A stretch of DNA of 64,000 nt from an uncultured Methylophilaceae bacterium (GTDB taxonomy: Bacteria > Pseudomonadota > Gammaproteobacteria > Burkholderiales > Methylophilaceae), in NCBI GenBank assembly GCA_905182075.1, contig CAJIZS010000001.1, positions 62,001 through 126,000 of the forward strand, read 5' to 3'. A program made the translations under genes and the position numbers. Below the pieces are notes generated by a model. The model searched no databases, had not been told where the DNA came from, and saw nothing but the letters and a program-made list of their open reading frames with translations. Below are positions 13,462-22,197 of the stretch, piece after piece (the stretch's first letter is position 1; each line of letters starts with the position of its first letter).

Positions 13462-14430
13462 TTGTCTTTCGAAAATATTATTCTACCAATTAGAGATCAC
13501 CTTAATTCCGTAAATAGCGTTATTACACAATCCCTTAAATCTGAAGTCCCGATAATTAATCAGATTTCCAGCCATATTATTAATGGTAAAGGGAAGAAAA
13601 TGAGGCCAGTTCTTCACTTATTACTTTCTGGGTTACAAGGTAATATTTCAAAAAAACACTATGAGGCTGCATCAATAATTGAACTTATTCACACCGCAAC
13701 CCTTCTTCATGATGATGTAGTCGACCAATCAATGACAAGAAGAAATTCCAAAACAGCTAATGCTATTTTTGGCAATGCAGCAAGTATTTTAGTGGGTGAC
13801 TTTATATACTCAAGATCATTTCAAATGATGGTTGAAATAAATGACATGCAAATCATGAAAGTTCTTGCGGATGCAACAAATAAAATTTCAGAAGGTGAGG
13901 TGTTGCAACTTCTTAATAGCCATAATCCAGATATTTCAGAAAAGCATTACTTTAAGGTTATAGAATTTAAAACTGCACAATTATTTGAGGCATGTGGAAG
14001 TATTGCGGGATTAATAAATAATACAGATAAAAAAACAATCCAAGCGTATGCAAAAATTGGTCATCATTTTGGATTAATATTTCAAATAGCTGATGACATT
14101 CTTGATTACTCAGGAAAGCCAAATGAAATTGGTAAGAATATAGGGAATGACTTAAGTGAAGGAAAGGTAACGTTGCCTTTAATTTACACCATACAAAAAT
14201 CAAATGAAAATCAAAAAGAGATGATAAAAAACTCAATAAAAACTGGAGACATCAGTAAGTTGTCTGAGATAACTCAGATCATGGAAGACAATAATATTGT
14301 AAAAACAGTAAAAATAAGTGCAGAAAAACACATAATAGAGATTAAAAAAATACTTGATGAACTTGGTCCACATGAAAATAATAATATCATCGTTAATTTA
14401 GCTGAACATTCAATAAATAGAAATTATTAA
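13462..14430 (+). CDS. ispB: Octaprenyl/polyprenyl diphosphate synthase
   Basis: Trans-prenyltransferase that makes the ubiquinone side chain from IPP and FPP. Intact, 322 residues. First aspartate-rich motif DDVVD at about residues 90-95 (LLHDDVVDQS), GKKMRPVLHLL near residue 40, second aspartate-rich motif IADDILDYSG. The likely start is a TTG at 13462 (MSFENIILPI); no in-frame ATG lies upstream. Divergent from rplU across about 180 bases that must hold both promoters. Ubiquinone use fits coq7 elsewhere in the window. Confidence 0.94.
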   Translation: MSFENIILPIRDHLNSVNSVITQSLKSEVPIINQISSHIINGKGKKMRPVLHLLLSGLQGNISKKHYEAASIIELIHTATLLHDDVVDQSMTRRNSKTANAIFGNAASILVGDFIYSRSFQMMVEINDMQIMKVLADATNKISEGEVLQLLNSHNPDISEKHYFKVIEFKTAQLFEACGSIAGLINNTDKKTIQAYAKIGHHFGLIFQIADDILDYSGKPNEIGKNIGNDLSEGKVTLPLIYTIQKSNENQKEMIKNSIKTGDISKLSEITQIMEDNNIVKTVKISAEKHIIEIKKILDELGPHENNNIIVNLAEHSINRNY

Positions 14431-14435
14431 AAAAC

Positions 14436-14781
14436 TTAATGCAATAAAATCTTTTCGCCATCGACAGCGCGATAGTAGCTTAATTTCGCACATTGGGTTT
14501 CTTTTTTCGATTAAGTCACCATCAAAAATTGACTTATCGTCAATAAAAACGACTGCGTGACCAGAGTGATATAGCGTTATTTCTGCATTTTGTTTTTTAA
14601 ATTTCAGATGATAAGAGACATAATGCTCACTCTCAGATTCTGACCATATTTCCCAGCCTTTTCCACCCGTAAGTTGCTCAAGCCAACCTGTAAGGTCAAC
14701 TTCAACTTTACAAACTACTGAGTCACTAAGGGATAAAAGATCTACTGGGAGGTAAAGATTATTATTTTCTGTATTTTTCAT
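14436..14781 (-). CDS. Hypothetical protein, about 115 residues
   Basis: Not recognised. The start MKNTENNN at 14781 is preferred to the longer frame from 14862, whose first 27 residues are Asn/Ile-rich and unlike protein. The body is acidic and mixed: DLTGWLEQLTGGKGWEIWSESESE, then a strand-like stretch AEITLYHSGHAVVFIDD. Near 14490 the open frame turns into an odd basic tail, whereas the neighbouring frame gives a plausible end (KLSYYRAVDGEKILLH, stop at 14436), so one frameshift is inferred. No signal peptide or membrane segment. It lies between ispB and coaE, where larger relatives often carry type IV pilus genes. Confidence 0.5.
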
Positions 14782-14861
14782 ATTGAAGTTATAAGTTATC
14801 ATATAATTTATATTAAATATATGGTGAATTAAATTAATATCACAATTACAATTTTTATACA

Positions 14862-15477
14862 ATTATAACAACTTTAAGCCTTCTTATAAACGGCAACGCC
14901 TCAAATATTTTTAAAAAAATTCCTAATGTTTATTTGGTTGACCTTGATGAAATATCGAAAAAAATCACACAAAAAAATAAGCCCGGATTTATAAAAATAA
15001 TTGAGAAATATGGAAATTATTATTTAAATTTAGACTTCCAGAAGTTGAAGAAATAAAATACAAGCAGATATTTTTAATTCAAAAAAAATAAAAAAAGATA
15101 TTGAAGCTATGCTTCATCCAATTATATATAGAAGCTGTATTGATGAAATTAAAATTATTACCAGACAAAAAAAATTTTATTATGCGGTCATTGTAATACC
15201 CTTACTATTTGAATCAGAGACTTATCAAGATTTAGTTTCAGAAACTCTACTCATTGACTGTGAAGAAAAAACTCAAGTTTCAAGAGTCCAATCAAGAGAT
15301 AATATTTCAACTCAATTGATAGATAAAATAATGTCATGTCAGTCAAGTAGAGAGGAAAAGCTAAGGAAAGCTGATAAAATAATAGATAATAACTCGCAAA
15401 ATATCTCAAAACTCAAAAGAGATGTAATCGAGTATCACGAAAATTTAATACATAATAAACTGGTAAATATAAAATGA
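14862..15477 (+). CDS. coaE: Dephospho-CoA kinase, damaged N-terminal half
   Basis: Last step of coenzyme A synthesis. The C-terminal half is clear: MLHPII (about 15109), VIPLLFESETYQDLV, TLLIDCEEKTQVSRVQSRD, and SREEKLRKADKIIDNN. The N-terminal half is readable in pieces (NVYLVDLDEISKKITQKNKPGF, then KIIEKYG) with a frameshift near 15045. Where the P-loop GGIGSGKST should stand (about 14880-14900) the sequence reads LLINGNAS, so the ATP site is missing or corrupted and no start codon can be assigned. Followed directly by zapD (stop overlaps its start), the conserved coaE-zapD-yacG order. Confidence 0.85.
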
Positions 15478-16212
15478 TTACATACGAATTAGCTCTGAAT
15501 GAAAGAACAAGAAGGTTTCTCAGGGTGCAAGAAGTTTTGCAAAAGTTTGAAGCTCAAATAAATAGTATGAGCAAGTTCTCAGAGCACGCCTGCTTCACTA
15601 CACTTTTCGATGTTATGTCTTGCGCATCAAGGTCAGACCTAAAGATTGAAATAATTCAGGAGCTTGATTAACTATTCAATTAATTTTGTAAAAAAAAATA
15701 AAATTTAAAAATAATATAAAAAAAACTTTAAGGATAACTTTATAAAAAAATCTTTAGAGAAAAGTAATATTCCTACAGGGCATCATTTTGGAAATGATAA
15801 ATTTTTACAAGAACTTAAAGCTGCATCAGATAGCCCTTTTGGTATAGTAAGTAGCGATATTACACAATTTCAATCTTGGATTAAACAACTTGAAACTAAA
15901 GAGAAAAAAGATTATTTTAGAAATAAGTTTAAAGTTTATGCGCCAATTTATAGTGGTCTTAATGTAATCATAACCATACTAAAGTCAAGCGCTCAAAGTG
16001 TTTCTCATATTACAAAATCAGGTGTTTTGCAGCACTCACTCGATCCTAATTTAAAAAATGATTTAGTTCTAGTAACGCTCCCTATAAAAGGAAGACTTTG
16101 TCCGCAAATAACATCAAATAAATATGCACTAAACATTCACTTTACACAAAATAACCAGTCTATTATGATAGCCAAACCTATAAAATTTAAATTGTCTGTT
16201 TGCTCTTTCTGA
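15474..16212 (+). CDS. zapD: Cell division protein ZapD, frameshifted
   Basis: FtsZ-bundling protein (DUF1342 family). The N-terminal piece MITYELALNERTRRFLRVQEV and SCASRSDLKIEIIQELD ends at 15671. After a frame-broken, A-rich stretch the rest continues with NIPTGHHFGNDKF, SDITQFQSWI, and the C-terminal LCPQITSNKYALNIHFTQ typical of ZapD. Combined length near 245 residues is normal. The stop TGA overlaps the yacG ATG (ATGA-type overlap, 16210-16214). Confidence 0.88.
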
Positions 16213-16382
16213 TGAAAATTAAATGCCCAACCTGCTCAAAGATTAATTCAAGTAACCCGAAAACACTTTTTATTCCTTTTTGTTCAGAAAAATGTAAATT
16301 AATTGATCTTGGTGACTGGGCTAATGAAAAATACTCAATAACTGATGATCAAAAAAATGAGAATATTAATGACGAAATATAA
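16212..16382 (+). CDS. yacG: DNA gyrase inhibitor YacG (small zinc protein)
   Basis: Small zinc-ribbon protein; E. coli YacG inhibits gyrase. 56 residues from the ATG at 16212: MKIKCPTCSK with CPTC (first Cys pair) and PFCSEKCKLIDLGDWANE with C-S-x-x-C (second pair), followed by an acidic tail. The start overlaps the zapD stop. The stop lies just after the start of the downstream PCuAC gene, so the three genes are probably co-transcribed. Confidence 0.9.
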   Translation: MKIKCPTCSKINSSNPKTLFIPFCSEKCKLIDLGDWANEKYSITDDQKNENINDEI

Positions 16383-16797
16383 TCACTTTCTAATCCTCCT
16401 AATATCTTTTTTATTAGCTATTTCAGTGCATGCAGCTGAAGTAAAAATTAATTCAGCTATTATTAAATTACCTAGGCCGGGACAAAACGTAACTGCAGGC
16501 TTTATGCGGCTAGAATCATCGGAAACGTTATTAATAAAAAAAATATCTAGTGAATATATTGATAACATTGAAATACACTCTATGGAAAGGCAGTATGGGG
16601 TAATGAAAATGCGAAAGATGCTGAGACCTATGGTCTCCCCTAAAAAACCCCTTATTTTAAAGCATGGAGGAAATCATTTGATGCTTTTTGGCGTAAATAA
16701 AGACCTCAAAATAGAAGGTGAAATTTCGATATTTTTTGAGTTTGAAAAAAATAATGGTGAGATTATTTCAAAGAACTTCACTTTTACCACCAACTAG
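16369..16797 (+). CDS. Periplasmic copper chaperone PCu(A)C family
   Basis: Exported copper chaperone of the PCuAC/DUF461 family; relatives deliver Cu(I) to the CuA site of cytochrome oxidase. MTKYNHFLILLISFLLAISVHA is a signal peptide (start at 16369 chosen so the hydrophobic core begins early; upstream Met codons exist at 16345). Copper ligands of the family are visible: IEIHSMERQYGVMKM (His and Mets) and LKHGGNHLMLFGV (His-Met). About 142 residues, intact. Its presence fits the cytochrome oxidase genes at 33-42 kb. Confidence 0.85.
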   Translation: MTKYNHFLILLISFLLAISVHAAEVKINSAIIKLPRPGQNVTAGFMRLESSETLLIKKISSEYIDNIEIHSMERQYGVMKMRKMLRPMVSPKKPLILKHGGNHLMLFGVNKDLKIEGEISIFFEFEKNNGEIISKNFTFTTN

Positions 16798-17716
16798 TTC
16801 TTCCATATATCTCTTTGACTAGCTATCCCAATTGCGCCAGCACTTTGTGCGCGCTCAACATCCCCCAAAGCCATTCCTCCAAGAGCATATATTGGCATAG
16901 TGTATTTTATTGCTAATTTTGAAAGCTCCTCCCAGCCAATTGGAGAGGCTTTAGGGTGAGAAAGTGTTTTATTGATTGGTGATAAAACTGCAAAATTAGC
17001 TCCCTTCATTTCAGCAACATCTAAATCTTTTATGTTGTGACAAGATGCTCCAATTATAAGCTCTTTCGGAAATTTATTAATTGTATGAATTTGTCCTGAA
17101 TTTAGTTGAACACCATCAGCAGATAACTCATAAGCTAAATTTATATTACTATTTATCATTACCTTTACATCCCTCCCCCTGCAAACTTCTAAAATTTGCT
17201 GAGCAAATTTTTTATACTCATAATCACTTAATTCTTTCTCTCTTACCTGAATCAATTTAGTCCCATTTTTTATTCTATTCTCAAGTTGTATTCAAGAAGG
17301 ATGTACAGATCCATTAGCATTTAATTATGATCAGGTAAATTTATTGCGCCAGCAACAAACTTATTAGGAGGTAAAACCCTTGATAAATCTATTTTTTCAA
17401 AAAACTCCCAAGATAATAATTGTCCCTCTTTCGAACTAGCATCGCCACTCCACTTAAGTATTTTAAAAAAATAAAGAATTACATCTGTATCTTCGTATGA
17501 AAAGCTTCTCGTTACCCATTGCTTTGCCTCTATAACCTCTACCCCCAACTCTTCATAAATCTCTCTATCTAATGCCTGTCTTGGTGTCTCATTCTTTTCA
17601 AGTTTTCCTCCTGGGAACTCCCACCATCCAGACCAGGATTGCAAAGCAGTTCTTTGATTAATGAGGACATGATTCGATGAGTTTACTAAGATACCAACAG
17701 CTACTTCAATCGGCAT
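16794..17716 (-). CDS. Nudix hydrolase / thiamine phosphate synthase-like fusion protein, frameshifted
   Basis: Betaproteobacterial two-domain protein: N-terminal MutT-type Nudix hydrolase (17321-17716) and C-terminal TenI/ThiE-like barrel (16794-17255). The Nudix box is visible as GGKLEKNETPRQALDREI followed by YEELGV; upstream GWWEFPGGK is typical of MutT. The barrel has IQVREKELSDYEY, GVQLNSGQ, IIGASCHN and ALGGM. The linker (17256-17320) is broken in frame, but KNGTKL can be read directly before IQVREKEL, joining the two. A sanitising 8-oxo-dGTPase role is inferred from the MutT half. The barrel may not make thiamine phosphate. Adjacent to argJ, two bases apart. Confidence 0.85.
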
Positions 17717-17718
17717 TA

Positions 17719-18945
17719 TTATGTTCTATATTCTGAGTTAATTTTTACGTATTCATGAGAAAGATCTGATGTCCATATAACTGCTTGTTCATCCCCCCTT
17801 CTAAGTGAAATAGTCAGTAATATCTCAGATTTTTTCATTTCAGTCTGAATTGTATCTTCATGGTAATTTTGGGCCTTACTTCCCCTTTCAGCAAATAAAA
17901 TATTATTCAAGGAAATATCAATATTTTCTACATCAAAATTATTAAGCTTACAGTTCCCAATTGCTGACAAAACTCTACCTAGGTTAGCATCTGATGCAAA
18001 GAAGGCAGTCTTTACGAGTGAAGAGCATGCCACCCCCATAGCGACTTCCTTTGCCTCATCATAAGTCTGTGCGCCAACAACTTTAATAGTAATAAATTTT
18101 GAAGCACCTTCTCCATCTTTAATAATCGCCTGTGCTAACTCTTTTGCTACCTCCAAAACTGCAGCCTTTAAAACCTTATAGTCATCAGAATCTTCTGTAA
18201 TTAATTTATTTTTAGCTTTATTTGTGCTTATAAGAACAAATGAATCGTTTGTAGATGTGTCTCCATCGACCGAAATACAATTAAAACTTTCTTGAGTCAC
18301 CTCTTCAATTAATTTATCTTGTATATTTGGTGCAATATTTATATCCATACCAATAAATGCAAGCATAGTAGCCATATTTGGATGAATCATTCCTGAACCT
18401 AATATTTCTCCAATTTCTGAAATAATTTGCCCTTGAATTTTAATTTTACGAGAGGTGGCCTTGGGAATTGTATCTGTCGTCATTATTGATTCAGCTGATA
18501 ACAACCAATTATCTTCTTGAAAATTTTTTATTGCTGAAGGGATAGCTTTCTTTATTTTTTCAACTGGTAAAGGCTTCATTATTTCCCCAGTAGAAAAAGG
18601 CAACACCTCGTCTTTTTTTATATTGAGTTTTGACGCTAAAAATTCACAAATGGCTAGAGAGTCATTTAGTCCATCGTCACCCATTCCAGCATTAGCAGAT
18701 CCTGTATTTATAATTAACGCCCTAATTTTATTAGTTAACTTTAAGTTCTTTCGTGCAATTATTACAGGTGCGGCACAAAATTTATTGGTGGTGAAAACTC
18801 CAGTAACAGTTGCCCCCTCGGGTAAGGAAATAATTAGTAGATCTCTAGTACCCTCATTTTTTAGATTCGCCATAGAGGTGCCTAGAATTATTCCTGCAAT
18901 TGGGTGCAAATCTTTATTGTCTGGTTTTTTTAAATTTACTGCCAT
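17719..18945 (-). CDS. argJ: Bifunctional ornithine acetyltransferase / N-acetylglutamate synthase
   Basis: Cyclic arginine pathway enzyme transferring acetyl between acetylornithine and glutamate. Intact, 408 residues. The precursor is cut autocatalytically before Thr in the motif HPNMATMLAF (about residues 187-196), which is present. Also visible: GTGVF-type N-terminal strand (ATVTGVFTTNKFCAAPV), NTGSANAGMGDDG, SVDGDTSTNDS, DGEGASKFI and the C-terminal DLSHEYVKINSEYRT, as in the family. cysS lies immediately upstream with a three-base gap. Confidence 0.95.
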   Translation of the reverse strand: MAVNLKKPDNKDLHPIAGIILGTSMANLKNEGTRDLLIISLPEGATVTGVFTTNKFCAAPVIIARKNLKLTNKIRALIINTGSANAGMGDDGLNDSLAICEFLASKLNIKKDEVLPFSTGEIMKPLPVEKIKKAIPSAIKNFQEDNWLLSAESIMTTDTIPKATSRKIKIQGQIISEIGEILGSGMIHPNMATMLAFIGMDINIAPNIQDKLIEEVTQESFNCISVDGDTSTNDSFVLISTNKAKNKLITEDSDDYKVLKAAVLEVAKELAQAIIKDGEGASKFITIKVVGAQTYDEAKEVAMGVACSSLVKTAFFASDANLGRVLSAIGNCKLNNFDVENIDISLNNILFAERGSKAQNYHEDTIQTEMKKSEILLTISLRRGDEQAVIWTSDLSHEYVKINSEYRT

Positions 18946-18948
18946 AAA

Positions 18949-20237
18949 CTATTTTTTTCTCCAAGTTGTCCCTTCTGGAGTATCCTCTATAATAATATCA
19001 TTGTCCAAAATGACCTTTTCACACCAAATAATTAGATTATTCATGGTAGAACAACTTTACAGAGCTTTGACTATAATTAATAACCACCCCTATCATAATG
19101 AATAAATAATGGAATTAATTTTTGCTCAAGTAATAAGCCTGTGTATTTGGTTTATAAATACGAATAACCATAAAATTTTTTAACTAAATTAAAAATAACT
19201 TTTACATATCTGGGAAAAGATTTATTTTATCCCCATCTTTTAAAGTTACTATCGGTTTGACCAATCTATTTTATAACTAGAACTCCTCTCAACATCTCTG
19301 ATTGATAGATACAGGGTAGTTAAAGATTTCTGTGCCTCACTTAATTGCTCAAAGGAATAATTAAGAGGACTTCTGTAATGAGCTCTTAGCATAAAAAACC
19401 TTACGACTTCAGGTTTAACTTTGTCAGTTATGGAGCGTATGGTAGAAAAGTTACCTAATGATTTAGACATTTTTTCGTCACCTATTTTTACAAAACCATT
19501 ATCAAATAAATATGACATAATTACAACTATGAGTTGCCTCAGACTGAGCTATTTCATTTTCATGATGAGGAAACTGTAGATCCTGACCGCCACCATGTAT
19601 ATCAAAATGATTTCCCAGAATCTTATTACTCATTGCTGAACACTCAATATGCCAACCAGGTCTTCCTTTTCCCCAAGGAGAATCCCAAAAAGGCTCATCA
19701 TCTTTAGAAGGCTTCCTCCAACATAAAACTATTTTTTTTTGCCTCAGAAACTTTAACTCTATTTCCCGCACGCGCAAATACTATTGCCCAGCCAATGAAT
19801 TCGAGTGAAAAACGAGTAAAAAACATCATTATTAATTTAATCTACGGTATATCCTTTTTCTAAAAGAATTTTGGCGCAATGCAAACCAATATAGTCTGTC
19901 GCCTTAGGCTCAAAATCAGGCCTTATTATTCCAAGCGCATCTGCGTCTATATGCTTTTGATATATTTTTTAGTAATTTCCTGATAAGGCAGTCCTTGTTC
20001 GGCTGCCCTCGCAATAATTTTGTCGTCAATATCGGTGATATTTCTTACATATAAGACCTTAAAACCACTTTCTCTTAGCCATCTGTTCATAAGATCAAAA
20101 GCAATCATAGATCTTGCATGGCCTAGGTGACAAAAGTCATATACAGTCATGCCGCAAACGTATAACTTTACATGGCCTGAAATGATGGGCTTAAAGACTT
20201 CTTTTTTTTTGGTTAAACTGTTATAAATTGAAAGCAT
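18949..20237 (-). CDS. cysS: Cysteine--tRNA ligase, heavily frameshifted
   Basis: Class Ia synthetase. The N-terminal piece (19947-20237) has [20 protein letters not shown] (HIGH-like HLGH and the first zinc Cys) and [14 protein letters not shown] frame-broken part reads [17 protein letters not shown]. The next piece has [20 protein letters not shown] and [21 protein letters not shown] (zinc ligands). Then comes [10 protein letters not shown] (KMSKS). From 19249 down, only the last part is readable: [15 protein letters not shown] ending at 18949. About 60 residues of the C-terminal helical domain cannot be recognised. Essential gene, so the multiple breaks are taken as sequence errors. Confidence 0.9.
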
Positions 20238-20376
20238 GATTAAATTTGAAAAACATTACCCCTTAATTGGTAAAGAGATGTTATTTATGATAAATTTGTA
20301 TTACGATATGGAAAAATTATATCACGAGTAAATTTTAGATCGCCAACAATTAAACCTAATTATATAAGAGAGTTTT

Positions 20377-20940
20377 ATGAAAATAACTTACAAGTTTTTA
20401 TTAATTGCCATATTGTCCCTAATAAGCCTTAACTCTTTTTCGGAAGAAAAAGAAAACCTAGTAATAGATACGTCATTAGGCAAGATAATTATCGAAACTT
20501 ACCCCGAAAAAGCTCCGATTACAGTCAAAAACTTTCTTCAGTATATTGATGAAGGCTTCTATAAGGGAACAATTTTTCATCGAGTTATTGATGGGTTTAT
20601 GATTCAAGGTGGTGGTTTTGATAAAGATATGAATCAAAAACAAACTAATGATCCAATTAAAAATGAAGCTGATAATGGCTTAAAAAACGAAATATATACT
20701 ATCGCTATGGCAAGAACATCAGTTCCTCATTCAGCTACATCACAATTTTTTATTAACGTAGGTAATAATGATTTCTTAGATTATCCTGGGCAAGATGGTG
20801 CCGGCTACTGTGTTTTTGGAAAGGTAATCGAAGGGCAAGACGTAGTTAAAAAAATTAGCAAGCGTGCAGTAACAGTAAAATCTGGCATGGGAGATGTTCC
20901 AATTAAGAAGGTAACGATTAATTCAATTAAAAGAAGGTAA
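20377..20940 (+). CDS. ppiA: Periplasmic cyclophilin-type peptidyl-prolyl isomerase
   Basis: Cyclophilin catalysing prolyl cis-trans isomerisation, exported by an N-terminal signal peptide (MKITYKFLLIAILSLISLNSFS). Intact, 187 residues. Active-site blocks: FHRVIDGFMIQGGGF (Arg of the catalytic site), MARTSVPHSATSQFFINV and GYCVFGKVIEGQDVV. Positions 20507-20763 are identical to part of the next gene. The order ppiA-ppiB-lpxH downstream of cysS on the opposite strand is common in betaproteobacteria. Confidence 0.92.
   Translation: MKITYKFLLIAILSLISLNSFSEEKENLVIDTSLGKIIIETYPEKAPITVKNFLQYIDEGFYKGTIFHRVIDGFMIQGGGFDKDMNQKQTNDPIKNEADNGLKNEIYTIAMARTSVPHSATSQFFINVGNNDFLDYPGQDGAGYCVFGKVIEGQDVVKKISKRAVTVKSGMGDVPIKKVTINSIKRR
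20507..20763 (+). repeat. 257-bp exact direct repeat, copy 1 (inside ppiA)
   Basis: Identical base for base to 20995-21251 in the tandem ppiB gene. It covers the cyclophilin core from Ala-Pro-Ile-Thr-Val to Phe-Phe-Ile-Asn-Val. Outside the block the two genes differ strongly. Offset between copies is 488 bp. Confidence 0.98.
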
Positions 20941-20942
20941 AC

Positions 20943-21437
20943 ATGATCACTATCAAAACAACATTAGGTAATATTACAGTCGAACTTGAAGAAAAAAAAG
21001 CTCCGATTACAGTCAAAAACTTTCTTCAGTATATTGATGAAGGCTTCTATAAGGGAACAATTTTTCATCGAGTTATTGATGGGTTTATGATTCAAGGTGG
21101 TGGTTTTGATAAAGATATGAATCAAAAACAAACTAATGATCCAATTAAAAATGAAGCTGATAATGGCTTAAAAAACGAAATATATACTATCGCTATGGCA
21201 AGAACATCAGTTCCTCATTCAGCTACATCACAATTTTTTATTAACGTAGGTTATAGAAGCTTTGTAAAAGGCGATCCTGCTGCCATCTTGCTGGTAGAAT
21301 GTCGCGGAGAAACTGAAGCGCAGTTGGACAGCGCTATTGAAAAAATGAAAGCTACTAAAACAGGAACAACAAATGGACACCAGGATGTCCCAAGCGAAGT
21401 AATATTAATTGAGGACGTATCTACTGATAAAAATTAA
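20943..21437 (+). CDS. ppiB: Cytoplasmic cyclophilin-type peptidyl-prolyl isomerase, apparent mosaic
   Basis: Cytoplasmic cyclophilin lacking a signal peptide: MITIKTTLGNITVELEEKKAPIT. The frame is open for 164 residues, but the sequence is patchwork. Residues 18-103 are encoded by DNA identical to ppiA. About residues 104-134 (FVKGDPAAILLVECRGETEA...) do not belong to cyclophilins and resemble the C-terminal region of FAD-linked oxidases. The last 30 residues (KTGTTNGHQDVPSEVILIEDV) are the normal PpiB end. The conserved block expected after FFINV (Gly-Tyr-Ala-Val-Phe-Gly) is missing. A ppiB gene is certainly here, but its sequence as given is probably not its true one. Confidence 0.82.
   Translation: MITIKTTLGNITVELEEKKAPITVKNFLQYIDEGFYKGTIFHRVIDGFMIQGGGFDKDMNQKQTNDPIKNEADNGLKNEIYTIAMARTSVPHSATSQFFINVGYRSFVKGDPAAILLVECRGETEAQLDSAIEKMKATKTGTTNGHQDVPSEVILIEDVSTDKN
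20995..21251 (+). repeat. 257-bp exact direct repeat, copy 2 (inside ppiB)
   Basis: Identical to 20507-20763. Its right edge (21251) is exactly where the foreign-looking FAD-oxidase-like piece begins, suggesting one event or artefact made both. Confidence 0.98.
21252..21345 (+). other. Foreign-looking patch in ppiB resembling a FAD-linked oxidase
   Basis: Translates as FVKGDPAAILLVECRGE and TEAQLDSAIEKM. The pattern Gly-Asp-Pro-x-Ala-Ile-Leu-Leu-Val-Glu followed by an amphipathic helix is characteristic of FAD-linked oxidases (COG0277 type) and is unknown in cyclophilins. Base composition is visibly richer in G and C than the flanks. The match was made from memory of the family, not by search. 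Confidence 0.55.
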
Positions 21438-22197
21438 TTCTAGTGCAGTTTTTGTTTCAGATACTCATTTAAATGATTCGTCACCAGAGACAATAGCTAA
21501 ATTTATTAATTTCCTTGAAAAAAATGTCAGTAAATATGGCTGTCTTTTTATTTTAGGTGATCTTTTTGATTGGTGGATTGGTGACGACACCAATCAATTC
21601 CCTCAGATTATCAGCGCATTAAAAAAACTTTCAAAATCAATGAATATCTATTTTATTGCTGGTAATAGAGATTTTTTTATTGGAAAAGGTTTTGAAAAAA
21701 AAACTGGTATTCAAATCCTTAAAGACCCTACATTAATTCAACTAGGTAATAAAAAAACCATACTTTTGCATGGCGACACTTTGTGTGTAGATGACAAAAA
21801 ATATCAAAAATTTAGAACTATTGCACGATCAATTATTATTAAGAAGATATATTTAAACCTTCCCTTAGTGTTAAGGCAATATATTTTTAAAGCAGTGAGA
21901 AAAAAAAGTGACGAAGGAAAGAAATCAAAAAATATTGAAATAATGGATGTTAATCAGGCTGCTGTAGAAAATTTATTTAACGAATTTAATTGCCCTCCCC
22001 TTATGATTCATGGTCATACACATAGGCCAAAAAAACATTATTATAATTTTAATAATAAAGAAAATCAGATTGAAGTTATTAAGGTGATCAGAAAGCTTTT
22101 TACTCTGGGACAAAAAAAAATTAAAGGTTGTAAATATTTAATTTTTTTTATTTCTTTCGCATTCCTCTTTTCTATTTCCAAGTGCTGCTTGATTTAA
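21409..22197 (+). CDS. lpxH: UDP-2,3-diacylglucosamine diphosphatase LpxH, C-terminus unclear
   Basis: Calcineurin-like metallophosphatase of lipid A synthesis. Metal-binding motifs are complete: AVFVSDTHLND (DxH), FILGDLFDWWIGDD (GDxxD), FIAGNRDFF (GNRD), LLHGDTLC (HGD) and MIHGHTHRP (GHTH). The open frame starts with a TTG at 21409, overlapping the ppiB end by 29 bases; no ATG is available near the domain start. After ENQIEVIKVI (about 22090) the protein no longer resembles the family, and the frame runs 60 bases into convergent nusB, so a frameshift near 22085 is likely and the true stop is probably earlier. Confidence 0.9.
   Translation: MRTYLLIKINSSAVFVSDTHLNDSSPETIAKFINFLEKNVSKYGCLFILGDLFDWWIGDDTNQFPQIISALKKLSKSMNIYFIAGNRDFFIGKGFEKKTGIQILKDPTLIQLGNKKTILLHGDTLCVDDKKYQKFRTIARSIIIKKIYLNLPLVLRQYIFKAVRKKSDEGKKSKNIEIMDVNQAAVENLFNEFNCPPLMIHGHTHRPKKHYYNFNNKENQIEVIKVIRKLFTLGQKKIKGCKYLIFFISFAFLFSISKCCLI

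Noticed and set aside
19195-19245. Short stretch reading [15 protein letters not shown] on the minus strand, like the end of a MoaD/ThiS sulfur carrier
   Set aside because: Only about 15 residues, inside the damaged C-terminal part of cysS, without the Gly-Gly end. It could be another mosaic patch but is too short to support.
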